Of a stretch of 64,000 bases of DNA, positions 1 to 9,796 are shown piece after piece. Within the stretch, counting starts at the first letter, position 1. Every line of letters begins with the position of its first letter. The DNA comes from Reinekea sp. G2M2-21 (GTDB taxonomy: Bacteria > Pseudomonadota > Gammaproteobacteria > Pseudomonadales > Natronospirillaceae). The DNA lies in NCBI RefSeq assembly GCF_015687175.1, contig NZ_JADPQG010000001.1, forward strand, positions 1,178,001 through 1,242,000, in the 5' to 3' direction. The notes below the pieces were generated by a model, which did no database searches, was not told the origin of the DNA, and was given only the letters and a program-made list of their open reading frames with translations. The position numbers were made by a program, and so were the translations under genes.

Positions 1-92
1 GTTTTATCTGGCTGTTGAGAACCTCTCAGAAAGATCAAGTGGAAGGCGCAGAGTTTAAAATTGCTAAGAATGTCAACAAAGAGGCCCTGTAA
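1..92 (+). CDS. nqrD: Na+-translocating NADH:quinone reductase subunit D (3' end only)
   Basis: Only the last 29 codons are inside the window. The frame ends with FIWLLRTSQKDQVEG, then a lysine-rich tail, and stops at 90-92. The next gene, nqrE, starts at the very next base. NqrD is a membrane subunit of the Na+-NQR complex, which couples NADH oxidation and ubiquinone reduction to Na+ export. The call rests on the C-terminal residues (end of a membrane helix followed by a charged tail) and on the nqrE-nqrF genes that follow in the canonical order. Confidence 0.85.
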   Translation, partial: FIWLLRTSQKDQVEGAEFKIAKNVNKEAL

Positions 93-701
93 ATGGAAGG
101 TTTGATAAGCTTATTCATACGAGCCGTATTTGTTGAAAATATGGCGCTCGCTTTTTTCTTGGGCATGTGTACGTTTTTAGCGCTCTCCAAGAAAATGTCC
201 GCTGCAATCGGTTTGGGTATTGCGGTTATCGTCGTTCAGGTCGTGACGGTACCGGTCAATAATTTGCTATACGTCTATGTGTTAAGGGAAGGGGCGTTGG
301 CTTGGGCCGGCTTTCCGAATGCGGATCTTAGCTTTCTGGGCTATTTGAGCTATATCGGCGTTATCGCTGCTATTGTGCAAATTTTAGAAATGGTACTGGA
401 TCGCTTTTTCCCTGCATTGTACAACGCTTTAGGTGTGTTCTTACCTTTGATTACAGTGAACTGTGCGATCTTAGGTGCCTCTTTATTCATGGTGGAGCGC
501 GACTATAACTTCAGCGAAAGCGTTGTATATGGCATCGGTGCTGGTGTGGGTTGGGCAATTGCCATTTTGGCGTTGGCTGGTATTCGCGAGAAATTAAAGT
601 ACAGCGACGTTCCGGCTGGGTTGCAGGGCTTAGGGATTACCTTTGTCACTGTGGGTCTCATGTCTTTAGGTTTCATGTCGTTCTCCGGCGTGTCTCTGTA
701 A
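93..701 (+). CDS. nqrE: Na+-NQR subunit E
   Basis: This 202-residue, very hydrophobic protein has about six membrane helices, the usual size and topology of NqrE. It begins [20 protein letters not shown], and its family-typical [13 protein letters not shown] segment includes a cysteine (about residue 26). In the complex, NqrD and NqrE form a homologous pair with inverted topology whose transmembrane cysteines hold an iron centre in the electron path across the membrane. The start codon directly abuts the nqrD stop and the nqrF start lies 20 bases after its end, so all three are surely co-transcribed. Confidence 0.95.
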   Translation: MEGLISLFIRAVFVENMALAFFLGMCTFLALSKKMSAAIGLGIAVIVVQVVTVPVNNLLYVYVLREGALAWAGFPNADLSFLGYLSYIGVIAAIVQILEMVLDRFFPALYNALGVFLPLITVNCAILGASLFMVERDYNFSESVVYGIGAGVGWAIAILALAGIREKLKYSDVPAGLQGLGITFVTVGLMSLGFMSFSGVSL

Positions 702-721
702 ACAGAAAGGATTAGCAAAAG

Positions 722-1948
722 ATGAGTACTGAAATTATCTTGGGCGTTGTGCTGTTTACGGTGATCGTTCTTGCACTGGTGGCTGTCATTTTGTCGGCAC
801 GTGCGAAACTAGTCAGCAGCGGTGACGTAACCATTGAAATCAACGAAGAAGCAGACAAGTCCATTACAACACCGGCAGGTGGTAAATTGTTGCAAACACT
901 GGCTGGTAATGGCGTATTCCTGTCATCAGCCTGTGGCGGCGGTGGTACCTGCGCTCAATGTAAGTGCCGTGTTCTCGAAGGTGGTGGTAGCCCGTTGCCG
1001 ACAGAAGAACCGCATTTCACTAAAGGTGAGTTGCGTGATGGATGGCGTTTATCCTGTCAGGTCGCTGTGAAGCAGGATATGAAAATTGAGGTGGAGCCGG
1101 AGATTTTCGGTGTTAAGAAGTGGACTTGTACCGTTGAGTCTAATCCTAACGTTGCAACGTTCATCAAAGAATTGACGCTGAAACTACCAGAAGGTGAAAA
1201 TGTCGATTTTCGCGCCGGCGGTTATGTGCAGCTGGAATGCCCACCACATGAAGTCGATTATAAAAATTTCGATATTGAAGAAGAGTATCGTGCGGATTGG
1301 GATAAGTTTAACGTTTGGCAGTATAAGTCAAAGGTTGCAGAGCCGACGATCCGAGCTTATTCGATGGCTAATTATCCTGAAGAAAAGGGCATAGTTAAGT
1401 TTAATATTCGAATCGCTTCACCACCGCCGGGGACTAATCATCCGCCAGGCATAATGTCATCCTATGTGTTTAACCTGAAACCAGGTGATACTATCGACGT
1501 TTATGGTCCTTTTGGTGAGTTTTTTGCCAAAGACACAGACGCCGAAATGGTGTTTATCGGTGGTGGCGCCGGTATGGCACCCATGCGTTCGCACATTTTC
1601 GATCAGCTCAAACGTTTGAACTCAAAGCGTAAGATCAGTTTCTGGTATGGTGCGCGTTCAATGCGTGAGGCTTTCTATCAAGATGAATATGATATGTTGG
1701 CCGCTGAGAATGAAAACTTTGAATGGCATTTAGCCTTGTCCGACCCAATGCCTGAAGACAATTGGAATGGATACACTGGCTTTATTCATAATGTGCTTTA
1801 TGAAAACTATCTTAAAGATCATGAAGCGCCAGAAGACTGTGAGTACTATATGTGTGGTCCTCCGATGATGAATGCCGCTGTTATCAAAATGTTGGAAGAT
1901 CTCGGTGTTGAACGGGAAAATATCCTGCTGGATGACTTTGGCGGATAA
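722..1948 (+). CDS. nqrF: Na+-NQR subunit F, NADH-oxidising flavoprotein
   Basis: The 408-residue subunit is the electron entry point of Na+-NQR. An N-terminal membrane anchor (about residues 3-25) is followed by a ferredoxin-like [2Fe-2S] domain whose cysteines are visible in [16 protein letters not shown] (about residues 69-84) plus a later Cys at LSCQV. A ferredoxin-reductase module follows, with the FAD motif RAYSMANYP (about 211-219), an NADH-binding glycine stretch [10 protein letters not shown] and the C-terminal MCGPPMM segment. Length and domain order match the family. It is the last structural subunit; the maturation genes apbE and nqrM follow closely. Confidence 0.97.
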   Translation: MSTEIILGVVLFTVIVLALVAVILSARAKLVSSGDVTIEINEEADKSITTPAGGKLLQTLAGNGVFLSSACGGGGTCAQCKCRVLEGGGSPLPTEEPHFTKGELRDGWRLSCQVAVKQDMKIEVEPEIFGVKKWTCTVESNPNVATFIKELTLKLPEGENVDFRAGGYVQLECPPHEVDYKNFDIEEEYRADWDKFNVWQYKSKVAEPTIRAYSMANYPEEKGIVKFNIRIASPPPGTNHPPGIMSSYVFNLKPGDTIDVYGPFGEFFAKDTDAEMVFIGGGAGMAPMRSHIFDQLKRLNSKRKISFWYGARSMREAFYQDEYDMLAAENENFEWHLALSDPMPEDNWNGYTGFIHNVLYENYLKDHEAPEDCEYYMCGPPMMNAAVIKMLEDLGVERENILLDDFGG

Positions 1949-1967
1949 TCGATAGCAGCGAGAAAAA

Positions 1968-2993
1968 ATGTTTAAACAGCTGTCCCAGCTCGTATTGATG
2001 GCCTGCCTTTCGGCGGGTCTTCTTACGGGCTGTTCTTTTTCAGAAAAGCAAGAAGTTCAATCCTTATTCGGATATTCAATGGGAACCAGTTATTCCATTA
2101 AGTTGGTAGCTGGATTAAATGAATCCCGAAATCTGCAGCTTGGGATTGAAGGGGTGCTTTCCAACATTAATAGTCGGATGTCGACCTATTTGCCGAATTC
2201 TGACTTATCGAAGTTTACTGAGGCTCCTCTTGATCAGGCATTGCCGGTAGATCCAAAAACAAGCATTGTTGTTGCGAAAGCGTTAGAAATCGCAAAAACG
2301 ACGGACGGATTTTTTGATCCTACAGTGGCCCCGCTGGTCGATCTATGGGGTTTCGGTCCAACGCCCCGCAATAATGAGGTCCCAGACGAGCAGCAGATTT
2401 TAGCCATCCTTGATCGAGTGGGCTATCCAGCGGTGTCCGTTGATTTGAATAGTCACAATTTAAAGCGTTCTGAGATCCGGGAACTGGATTTGTCCGCTAT
2501 CGCCAAGGGTTATGCTGTGGACGAAGTTGCCAATTATATCGAATCTAAGGGCTTTTCAGATTATCTTGTAGAGGTCGGTGGTGAAATGCGCTTCTCAGGA
2601 CAGAAACCCAATGGCAGCGCTTGGCGCATCGCCATTGAAAAGCCCGTGCCAGGTGAGAGAGAACCCTACCGTATAATCGATGTGTCGGATGCTGCTATCG
2701 CAACGAGTGGAGACTATCGTAATTACTTTGAAATTGATGGTCGACGGTTTAGTCACTCCATTAACCCTCGTACCGGCTATCCTATAGAACATGATTTGGC
2801 CTCAGTGACTGTGGTTATGGACAGTTGTATGGAAGCAGATGCCTACGCAACGGCGTTCTCTGTTATGGGTAAGGAAGCTGCGCTAGAATTGGCAGAGAGA
2901 CTGAATATAGCGGTCTTTATCATTTTTAAAAAAGAGGACGGTTTTGATTCAATTCAGTCTTCTCAATTCACCAGAAAATTTGGTGCACTTTAA
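1968..2993 (+). CDS. apbE: FAD:protein FMN transferase (ApbE), lipoprotein
   Basis: The 341-residue protein has a lipoprotein signal ending in LLTGC (Cys about 22), so it should be anchored on the periplasmic face. ApbE transfers FMN from FAD to threonines of NqrB and NqrC, and its position 19 bases after nqrF fits that job. Family features are the GTSYSIKL start of the mature domain, the AKGYAVD and VEVGGE segments, AIATSGDYRNY, the HSINPRTGYP nucleotide-site motif and the Asp-containing CMEADAYATA metal-site segment. Length is normal and no key motif is missing. Confidence 0.95.
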   Translation: MFKQLSQLVLMACLSAGLLTGCSFSEKQEVQSLFGYSMGTSYSIKLVAGLNESRNLQLGIEGVLSNINSRMSTYLPNSDLSKFTEAPLDQALPVDPKTSIVVAKALEIAKTTDGFFDPTVAPLVDLWGFGPTPRNNEVPDEQQILAILDRVGYPAVSVDLNSHNLKRSEIRELDLSAIAKGYAVDEVANYIESKGFSDYLVEVGGEMRFSGQKPNGSAWRIAIEKPVPGEREPYRIIDVSDAAIATSGDYRNYFEIDGRRFSHSINPRTGYPIEHDLASVTVVMDSCMEADAYATAFSVMGKEAALELAERLNIAVFIIFKKEDGFDSIQSSQFTRKFGAL

Positions 2994-3036
2994 GGTTGAA
3001 CCCAAAATGGGTGCCTAATCGATGTGGGAGAATATG

Positions 3037-3270
3037 ATGTTATCCACTTTCTTAATTGTATTTGTCGCTATGGCGATTATTGTTGCCATTATGGCGGTCG
3101 GTGTCATGTTTGGCAGAAAACCGATTGCTGGCTCTTGCGGTGGGATGTCTGCCATCGGAATGGAATCCGAATGTGATGTCTGTGGCGGTGACAAGACCAA
3201 ATGTGACAATGAGGTCAAAAGTTCCAAGCGTAAGGGGAAATCCGAATTGGCCTATGACGCCACCCGATAA
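3037..3270 (+). CDS. nqrM: Na+-NQR maturation protein NqrM
   Basis: A small protein with one N-terminal membrane helix followed by a cysteine-rich tail: GSCGG, then CDVCGGDKTKCD. This four-cysteine pattern is typical of NqrM, which is needed to assemble the NqrD/NqrE iron centre. I chose the ATG at 3037 because GGGAG at 3026-3030 is six bases upstream; ATGs at 3022 and 3034 are in frame, and the 3022 start would give 82 residues. The gene closes the nqr cluster behind apbE, its usual place. Confidence 0.88.
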   Translation: MLSTFLIVFVAMAIIVAIMAVGVMFGRKPIAGSCGGMSAIGMESECDVCGGDKTKCDNEVKSSKRKGKSELAYDATR

Positions 3271-3309
3271 TTTCTCTTTGAATGGCTAAGCAATACTTAA
3301 GGATAAATA

Positions 3310-4704
3310 ATGGCGGATCATAATTACGATTTAATTGTTATAGGTAGCGGTCCAGCTGGCGAGAGCGCTGCAATGAACGGTACCAAAGCTGGGTTAAATG
3401 TCGCGGTTATTGATTCGCGTCCAGAAGTCGGCGGAAATTGTACACATCAAGGGACAATTCCCTCAAAGGCGCTGCGACATGCGGTGCATCAGGTTATGCA
3501 ATATAATCGGAATCCAATGTTTCGCCATATGTCCGGCCAGAAATGGTTGAGCTATGCGCAGGTACGAGATACCGCTCGGAAGGTCATTGAAAAACAAGTG
3601 TCCATGCGAGCGCGATTCTATGCTCGGAATCACGTCGATTTGTTTTTTGGTGAAGCCAGTTTTCTGTCTGAAAACATGATTCAATTACGTTTGCCCGATG
3701 GTCAGAAAGATCAATTAACCGCCAAAAAAATCGTTATAGCCACAGGGTCACGACCTTATCGACCACCAGGTGTCGATTTTAACCATCCTCGAATTTTCGA
3801 TTCGGACACCATTTTGAATCTTGATCAGACACCTAGGAACATTGTGGTCTATGGTGCGGGTGTTATTGGTTGTGAGTATGCCTCAATTTTTAATGGTTTG
3901 GGCGCCAAAGTTGATCTGATTAACCCTGGCGACAGGCTATTAGCGTTTATGGATGACGAGATTTCGGATGCCTTGAGTTATCACCTTAGAGGGCATGGCG
4001 TTTTGATTCGACACAACGAGTCTTTTGTGTCTGTTGAAGGAAATGATTCGCACGTTATTCTCACGTTAGCGTCTGGCAAGAAAATCAAATGTGAAGCCTT
4101 CTTATGGGCCAATGGGCGAACAGGTAATACAGATAATCTTAATCTGGACACTGTGAATTTGTCTGCAAACAGCCGGGGCCAGCTCGAAGTGAACGATATG
4201 TATCAGACATCGGTAGAGTCGATTTACGCAGCCGGTGATGTCATTGGTTGGCCTAGTCTGGCCAGTGCTGCTTATGATCAAGGTCGGTCAGTTGCTGGAG
4301 TTATTTCTAACAACGGAACTTTTCGGCACATAAATGATGTACCGACTGGGATATATACCATTCCTGAAATTTCCTCTATTGGACACACCGAAAGGGAGCT
4401 AACAGAAGCTAAAATTCCTTATGAAGTGGGTAAGGCCTACTTCAAAGACACGGCTCGTGCTCAGATAACCGGGGAAGAGGCTGGCGTTTTAAAACTCTTA
4501 TTTCATCGGGAAACGACGGAATTACTTGGTATCCACTGTTTTGGTGACCAAGCTGCCGAAATCCTACATATCGGACAGGCAATAATGTCGCAAACAGGTG
4601 GAGGAAACTCAATTCGATATTTCCTAGAACACACCTTTAACTACCCGACGATGGCCGAAGCCTATCGAGTAGCGGCTTTAAACGGTTTAAACCGAATTTT
4701 CTGA
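3310..4704 (+). CDS. sthA: Soluble pyridine nucleotide transhydrogenase
   Basis: A 464-residue flavoprotein of the lipoamide dehydrogenase/glutathione reductase fold that passes hydride between NADPH and NAD+. It has an N-terminal FAD Rossmann motif ([12 protein letters not shown]), the segment [17 protein letters not shown], a second nucleotide-binding motif ([13 protein letters not shown]) and the FAD motif [12 protein letters not shown]. At the redox-disulfide position only the first Cys is present and the second is Thr, which is characteristic of SthA and separates it from disulfide reductases. The C-terminal dimerisation domain is complete ([19 protein letters not shown]). Confidence 0.96.
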   Translation: MADHNYDLIVIGSGPAGESAAMNGTKAGLNVAVIDSRPEVGGNCTHQGTIPSKALRHAVHQVMQYNRNPMFRHMSGQKWLSYAQVRDTARKVIEKQVSMRARFYARNHVDLFFGEASFLSENMIQLRLPDGQKDQLTAKKIVIATGSRPYRPPGVDFNHPRIFDSDTILNLDQTPRNIVVYGAGVIGCEYASIFNGLGAKVDLINPGDRLLAFMDDEISDALSYHLRGHGVLIRHNESFVSVEGNDSHVILTLASGKKIKCEAFLWANGRTGNTDNLNLDTVNLSANSRGQLEVNDMYQTSVESIYAAGDVIGWPSLASAAYDQGRSVAGVISNNGTFRHINDVPTGIYTIPEISSIGHTERELTEAKIPYEVGKAYFKDTARAQITGEEAGVLKLLFHRETTELLGIHCFGDQAAEILHIGQAIMSQTGGGNSIRYFLEHTFNYPTMAEAYRVAALNGLNRIF

Positions 4705-5562
4705 TCAATAAAAAGAAGGCGGCCTCGTCGCATAGCGGTGAACCCGAATTGAAGGTAGAAAAGGGTCGTCTTCTATTTTGATGTCGCTGCGCACGAGTCT
4801 TTGGCGTTGTTTCGGAGGCTCCACAGGTGGCAGGTTGAAAGTCGGTAAATTTCTTTTTCCTTCACTGGGAAACATCAGCGGTAATGAGACATTCATGGAT
4901 CTCCGTTTCTTGTCCGCAAATACCATATTTGCGCGTAAGACAGGAGCTTGATTCTGTACTCTGGCTAGTGGTTCGCTATCAGCTAGCGAACTCAAACGTT
5001 CAATCTGAATTTTGATGTGCGTCGCATCTGTATTTAACTTGCAGAGTAAGTCATAGGCTTCTTGTTTGGTGATTTTTTTGATCGATCGACCACTGGTATA
5101 CCAACTAAAGCCAACTTTTTCTGGCCTTCTTACCACAAGAGGAATATGACGAAAAACTTGTTTTAAATGCAGTCGATGCAAGCCTTCTTTGCTCAAACTG
5201 TCGTTCAGGGAAAGGTACCTGCGTGCAAGTTGTGATTGGATTTCACGCCAATTTTTATCATCATTGTCTTTAATTCGGTGTACGGCTTTTCTGAACTCAT
5301 CTTTTAACAGATTAATTTCGTTGGCAAACGTCATCTGCTCCCGGGAAAGGGCTATCAGGCCAGGGTAAACTCGAGTTTCTCGGCCATCCTGGTCTTCGTG
5401 ATACCAAAGATCGGTTAATACATCTTCCAGGGAGTGGAGATGTCCACTGTGGCTTTGCCAGTCGGCAAGCCAAAAATGGCTGGCAGTGGGTTCAATGTTT
5501 TTGGCAAACATAGACATAGAAAGCTTTAACTTTTCAAAGAGTTTGAAAATAGGCTCGTCCAT
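4705..5562 (-). CDS. tus: Tus-family DNA replication terminus site-binding protein
   Basis: I call this 285-residue protein a Tus homologue from recalled similarity to E. coli Tus. The strongest match is RPEKVGFSWYTSGRSIKKIT, which parallels the Tus stretch [20 protein letters not shown] (P, F and W positions, then I-K). It is preceded by YPGLIAL, like LPGVLCY, and followed by PVLRANMVFADKK, like PIARVWYKGDQK. The N-terminus (FEKLKLSMSMFAKNIEP) also resembles that of Tus. Tus binds Ter sites and blocks replication forks in one direction. The phenylalanine and histidine of the E. coli cytosine-locking pocket are not obvious here. The protein is slightly shorter than E. coli Tus (309) and ends against sthA. 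Confidence 0.72.
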   Translation of the reverse strand: MDEPIFKLFEKLKLSMSMFAKNIEPTASHFWLADWQSHSGHLHSLEDVLTDLWYHEDQDGRETRVYPGLIALSREQMTFANEINLLKDEFRKAVHRIKDNDDKNWREIQSQLARRYLSLNDSLSKEGLHRLHLKQVFRHIPLVVRRPEKVGFSWYTSGRSIKKITKQEAYDLLCKLNTDATHIKIQIERLSSLADSEPLARVQNQAPVLRANMVFADKKRRSMNVSLPLMFPSEGKRNLPTFNLPPVEPPKQRQRLVRSDIKIEDDPFLPSIRVHRYATRPPSFY

Positions 5563-5720
5563 TAAATTATACCGTTATCTTTGGAGTGTTGGTGCTTATA
5601 GTAAGGATGAGTGGTTAGTTTGGCAAACGTTTAAGGAGAGTAGTAGCAGGTATGGTATTCCAGGTGCTGTGATGGGTTTCATAGGGCCTGACACGAGGGG
5701 TAACAGGCCCATTCCTGCAT

Positions 5721-6635
5721 TTAACCGAGTAAATCTGCTAATTTATCCTGATCGGCAATAAAGTTACGGATCCCTTCTGCCAGTTTTTCAGTAGCCATCG
5801 CATTTTGATTCATTGCAAACCTGAATTCTGCTTCGGTAATCGGTGATAAATGTGGCTGAACGTCAGTTGAAGGTGCCAGCTTCTGAACGACCGGCGATTG
5901 CGTTGAAGCTAACTCTTCAAGTAAAGCAGGCGCAATGGTTAAGCGATCACAGCCGGCCAGTTCCAAAATTTCACCGGTATTGCGGAAGCTTGCACCCATG
6001 ACAATGGTTTTATAGCCGTGACTCTTATAGAAGTTGTATATCTCTTTAACACTTACCACGCCAGGATCGTCCTGCGCGGTGTATTCCTGTTGTGTTTCCT
6101 TTTTGTACCAGTCGAGAATGCGTCCAACAAACGGTGATATGAGCGTTGCTCCTGCGTCCGCACAGGCTTTCGCTTGTTCCATAGAAAATAATAACGTTAA
6201 GTTGCATCGAATACCTTCTTGTTCAAGCTGTCGGGCGGCCTGTATGCCTTCCCAGGTAGAAGCAACTTTGATCAGAATTCGGTCTTTGCTCCAACCTTTT
6301 TGCTCGTAAAGACCGATAAGCTTGCGTGCTTTTGCTATGGTTTTTTCGGTATCAAAGGAGAGCCGGGCATTGACTTCGGTTGAAACATAACCAGGAACAA
6401 TTTTGAGGATTTCATCGCCGATTTCGACGGATATCCGATCAATGAGGTCATCGGTGTCTTCTGACTGTTTCTTTAAGGCATCGAGAATGTGATCAAACTT
6501 TCCACTTTGAATTGCTTTTAGAACTAATGATGGGTTTGTCGTTGCATCTTCAGGTGTAAATTTGCGAATTGAATCGATATCGCCTGTATCTGCAACGATG
6601 GTGGTTATTTTTTGCAGTTGTTCAAGTTGATTCAT
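5721..6635 (-). CDS. tal: Transaldolase
   Basis: A 304-residue class I transaldolase of the non-oxidative pentose phosphate pathway, moving a dihydroxyacetone unit between sedoheptulose 7-phosphate and glyceraldehyde 3-phosphate. The Schiff-base lysine lies in [12 protein letters not shown] and the catalytic aspartate region in [13 protein letters not shown]. The downstream motifs CNLTLLFS and MGASFRN are also present. It is slightly shorter than E. coli TalB (317). AAGAGA lies just upstream of the ATG. The tus-like gene follows on the same strand after a 158-base gap. Confidence 0.95.
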   Translation of the reverse strand: MNQLEQLQKITTIVADTGDIDSIRKFTPEDATTNPSLVLKAIQSGKFDHILDALKKQSEDTDDLIDRISVEIGDEILKIVPGYVSTEVNARLSFDTEKTIAKARKLIGLYEQKGWSKDRILIKVASTWEGIQAARQLEQEGIRCNLTLLFSMEQAKACADAGATLISPFVGRILDWYKKETQQEYTAQDDPGVVSVKEIYNFYKSHGYKTIVMGASFRNTGEILELAGCDRLTIAPALLEELASTQSPVVQKLAPSTDVQPHLSPITEAEFRFAMNQNAMATEKLAEGIRNFIADQDKLADLLG

Positions 6636-6754
6636 ATTGATCTCTTATTTATTGTAGTTGACTAGGTGGTCAAGTTTACCCGTGATAATCGACTCTGCAA
6701 GCTTAATTATAGTTCTAACTCACAATAGTAAGGTGTATAGCGATAATAAAGGCG

Positions 6755-7768
6755 TCAGCTATGGGGCGTCGGGTTGGCCAAATGTTTGGGTGGCTGAATC
6801 ATCGATAGGGCCTCGCCAAATAGGGAAGCATCCGCGCCCTGTTTCGTCATATTCTCGCTGAGTAACCGACGGTATTTTTTAGATCCTGGCTGACCACTGT
6901 ACAATCCCAGCATATGGCGGGCTATGTACTTCAAAGGAGTGCCATCCAAAGTAGACTGTTCAACCCATTGTACGAGCGTATCATTGAGGGCTTCTGACGT
7001 TTCAATAGGGTTTTTCGTGCCATAATAATGGTGATCAACGTCGGTCAACAACAATGGGTTTTGATAGGCTTCGCGGCCAAGCATGACCCCATCCAAACCC
7101 GCATTCAGCAGCTCGAATGCTTCTGTATGATGTTTAATACCGCCGTTTATCACAATGTTCAGATCTCGGAAGTCCTGTTTTAGCTGAATAACTCGGTCAT
7201 AGTCCAATGGTGGTATTTCTCGATTCTCTTTAGGACTTAAGCCATGTAATATGGCCTTTCGGGCATGGACGATAAACGTTTTGCACCCAGATTCAGCAAC
7301 GGTACCCACAAAATCACGTAGGAACTCGTAGCTGTCAAAATCATCAATGCCAATACGGTGTTTGATGGTAATGGGTATCTCAACACTGTCCATCATGCTT
7401 TTTAAAGCATCTGTAACTAATTGGCTGTGCGTCATTAGAATCGCGCCAATCATACCATTCTGAACTCGGTCACTCGGGCAGCCAGCATTTAAATTTACTT
7501 CGTCATATCCCCATTTTTCGGCTAACTTTGCGCAGGTTGCCAAATCAGTTGCGTTATGCCCCCCCAGTTGCAAAGCAATAGGATGTTCCACGCTGTTAAA
7601 ATCTAAAAAACGTCTAGTATCGCCATGAATAATGGCGCCCGTTGTAACCATTTCGGTGTATAACAAGGCTTTTTTGGTCATTAATCGGTGAAATTGACGA
7701 CAATGGCTGGTCGTCCAGTCCATCATAGGTGCGACACTAAACTTGTGGGGATAGGGACTGCTGATCAT
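6755..7768 (-). CDS. dusA: tRNA-dihydrouridine(20/20a) synthase
   Basis: A 337-residue FMN enzyme that reduces uridines 20/20a in the tRNA D-loop. It starts with the TIM-barrel segment FSVAPMMDWTTSHCRQFHRL. The active-site cysteine lies in VNLNAGCPSDRVQNG, and HRIG and VINGGI segments contribute to the FMN phosphate site. The C-terminal helical domain (RHMLGLYSGQPGSKKYRRLL) is typical of the DusA branch and distinguishes it from DusB and DusC. Length matches the family. Confidence 0.95.
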   Translation of the reverse strand: MISSPYPHKFSVAPMMDWTTSHCRQFHRLMTKKALLYTEMVTTGAIIHGDTRRFLDFNSVEHPIALQLGGHNATDLATCAKLAEKWGYDEVNLNAGCPSDRVQNGMIGAILMTHSQLVTDALKSMMDSVEIPITIKHRIGIDDFDSYEFLRDFVGTVAESGCKTFIVHARKAILHGLSPKENREIPPLDYDRVIQLKQDFRDLNIVINGGIKHHTEAFELLNAGLDGVMLGREAYQNPLLLTDVDHHYYGTKNPIETSEALNDTLVQWVEQSTLDGTPLKYIARHMLGLYSGQPGSKKYRRLLSENMTKQGADASLFGEALSMIQPPKHLANPTPHS

Positions 7769-8095
7769 CTCTGGTGCTTGAGTTAAATTGAAGAGCGATT
7801 ATACGAATTTAAAGTTGACTGGAAAGCGACTTGGTAGAAATGTGCAGTTTTGCGCAATTTCAGTGAATTAGACCACAGAATTGCTATCAAAACGGCGGAC
7901 TTTTGGTGTCAATGGTAGACAGCATAGGGCAATGCCAGTATTTTGAACATTTTAAGAGTTTGCTTTCAGTGTTTTCGCTAAACTAATGTTTGGAAACAGA
8001 ATTTGCTGATTTTCACCGTTCAAATTGACATACTTTAGCGTCAATTAGAGCTAGAATGTTTTTGTCTTGATGGTTTTTGAGGTTTGGTACAACTG
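7769..8095. other. Intergenic region between divergent dusA and fimL-like genes
   Basis: This 327-base AT-rich spacer must hold the promoters of dusA (minus) and the fimL-like gene (plus). A TTGACA at 8025-8030 is followed by TAGAAT only after 21 bases, too far for a standard sigma70 promoter. I see no ORF, RNA gene or strong hairpin. Confidence 0.5.
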
Positions 8096-9751
8096 ATGAG
8101 TGCAATTTTTTCCGCGGATGCGATTAAGGGTGAGCTAGAAACAACTATTCAACAAGCTCAGAATGCCCTTGAAGGCTTCAGCGAAAATATTTCTGACTTG
8201 GCTCTGCTGGAGCAAGTTACTGATTATGTCCGTCAGTTGCGCGGTATCTTTCAAGTGCTGGAAGAAAAGGGCGCGGTCAGCGTCTGTGATGAAATGAATG
8301 CCGCCTTGAATGCTATTCCCCATTCTACTGAAGGTAACGCCGATAAGGTGCTGAAAGGTATTTTGGAAGCACTAAGCCAGACGTTGGTGATTCTGAGCCG
8401 ATTTCTAGAGTTGATCAGTCTGCAGCACAAAGCCGTCCCGTCTGTGTTGTTACCCGCGATCAACACCCTGAGGTCATCTCGCAAGGCTCCTATATTAGGT
8501 GAGGCCCATTTCTTTGAGTTTAGTTTCAAAATCGGAAAACCGCCCACCAATAAGCCTGTTCGGATAACACGTGAAACGTTAGCTCGGCTAAAAAAGTTTC
8601 GTCATATGTATCAGGCTGGGCTATTGCATCTTATTCGGGGCGATCGTACCGCTGGCGCCGTTCGCTATATGGGATTAGCGTTAAGCCGTATTGACCAACT
8701 GCTGGGTAATTCTCCTTGTGCTCCGCTTTGGTGGGTAGCGTCTGGCGCGTTAGAAGCGATGGTGCAGAATGATGCGAAGATGACTCCAGCCCGTAAGAGG
8801 TTGTTCTCGATGCTGGATCGTGAATTAAAAACATTGATAAAAGATGCTCCCAATTCTTTCCGGCAACCTTCGAGTGTTCCATTGACAAAAGAATTTCTGT
8901 ATCTGGTGGCTCTTAACAAGAGTGATAGCCTTAAAGCTCGCCAAGTAGCCAAATTTTACAGGTTACCCGATCTTTCTTACAGTGAGGTGACTCTTGAAGA
9001 GCAGCGTCAAGTTTTGTTCAGCCCTGGACGGGGTGTGCTGACGAGCGTAGCCGAAGCTTTGAAAGAAGACATAAACGCCATCAAAGATGCTGTGGATCAG
9101 GTTGCACGTGGAGGTCAATTTTCAGCGAAGGATTTACATACCCGACTGGCTAAAGTGGCGGATGTATATGTGATGTTGGGGCTGCAAAGCCCCGCCAATG
9201 TGCTAAAGATACAAGCTGAGCACATTGGTCGCTGGGCTGACAATGCGGCCCCTTCTCAAGATGATCTGCTTAAGATAGCCGATGTGGTTTTATACGCAGA
9301 AAGTGCTTTATCTCGGCTGTTGCAAGGTCAATCTCAGTTAGATTCAGACGGCGACAATAAGGCATTTAAAGCTCAGGTTCATGAAGCAAGAGTCGTGTTG
9401 ATCGATGAATCTGAGAGTGGTCTGGCACTAGCCAAGCGAGCCATTTCAGCTTATATGGATTCCAATGGTGACAAGCTGCATTTGTCAAATGTTGTGGCCA
9501 CATTGCATGGTGTCCGGGGAGCGCTTGTGTTTCTCAACAGTGAACAGGCTGCTTCTATCGTGGCTAGGGCCATTGCATTCGTACAGCGTGATCTGCTTGA
9601 GAGTGCGGCGTTAATTGATTCTGGGCAGTTGGAATTGTTCGCGGACGCTTTGTCCAGTTTAGAGTTTTATCTAGAGGGACTGCTCAGTGGTAACGAAAAT
9701 CTGGATATCTTGAAGCTAGCCTTACATTCCTTGAATAATTTGAAAGTATAA
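8096..9751 (+). CDS. fimL: FimL-like regulator (Hpt-like, ChpA N-terminus homologue)
   Basis: A mostly helical protein of about 551 residues resembling Pseudomonas FimL and the N-terminus of ChpA. FimL has Hpt-like folds but lacks the phosphorylatable histidine; it supports type IV pilus assembly and cAMP production by a polar hub. Supporting features are the length (FimL about 565), the opening helix pair (IKGELETTIQQAQNALEGF), the VPSVLLPAINTLRSS segment and the later RRYLELI-like helices. In Pseudomonas fimL lies near the rnhA-dnaQ block, as here. A TTG at 8084 is in frame but only one base after GAGG, so I start at ATG 8096. Confidence 0.68.
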   Translation: MSAIFSADAIKGELETTIQQAQNALEGFSENISDLALLEQVTDYVRQLRGIFQVLEEKGAVSVCDEMNAALNAIPHSTEGNADKVLKGILEALSQTLVILSRFLELISLQHKAVPSVLLPAINTLRSSRKAPILGEAHFFEFSFKIGKPPTNKPVRITRETLARLKKFRHMYQAGLLHLIRGDRTAGAVRYMGLALSRIDQLLGNSPCAPLWWVASGALEAMVQNDAKMTPARKRLFSMLDRELKTLIKDAPNSFRQPSSVPLTKEFLYLVALNKSDSLKARQVAKFYRLPDLSYSEVTLEEQRQVLFSPGRGVLTSVAEALKEDINAIKDAVDQVARGGQFSAKDLHTRLAKVADVYVMLGLQSPANVLKIQAEHIGRWADNAAPSQDDLLKIADVVLYAESALSRLLQGQSQLDSDGDNKAFKAQVHEARVVLIDESESGLALAKRAISAYMDSNGDKLHLSNVVATLHGVRGALVFLNSEQAASIVARAIAFVQRDLLESAALIDSGQLELFADALSSLEFYLEGLLSGNENLDILKLALHSLNNLKV

Positions 9752-9779
9752 AAAAGCCAATCAAAACTGATTGGCTTTT
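9752..9779. terminator. Bidirectional rho-independent terminator
   Basis: AAAAGCCAATCA, loop AAAC, TGATTGGCTTTT forms a 12-bp perfect hairpin flanked by A and T runs. It sits between the convergent fimL-like and SCP2-domain genes and can serve both. Confidence 0.92.
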
Positions 9780-9796
9780 CGAATGTTGACAAAAAG

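Noticed and set aside
5568-5580. 13-base sequence TATACCGTTATCT repeated near 55335
   Set aside because: Dozens of shared 13-mers are expected by chance in 64 kb, and flanks do not match.
5600-5619. Possible Ter site in the tus-like promoter region (TAAGGATG followed by AGTGGTTAGTT)
   Set aside because: Only the outer TAAG-N-ATG half resembles TerB; the TTGTAACTAA core does not match, so it is not better than chance.
8025-8057. TTGACA ... TAGAAT as the fimL-like promoter
   Set aside because: The 21-base spacer is too long for a normal sigma70 promoter.
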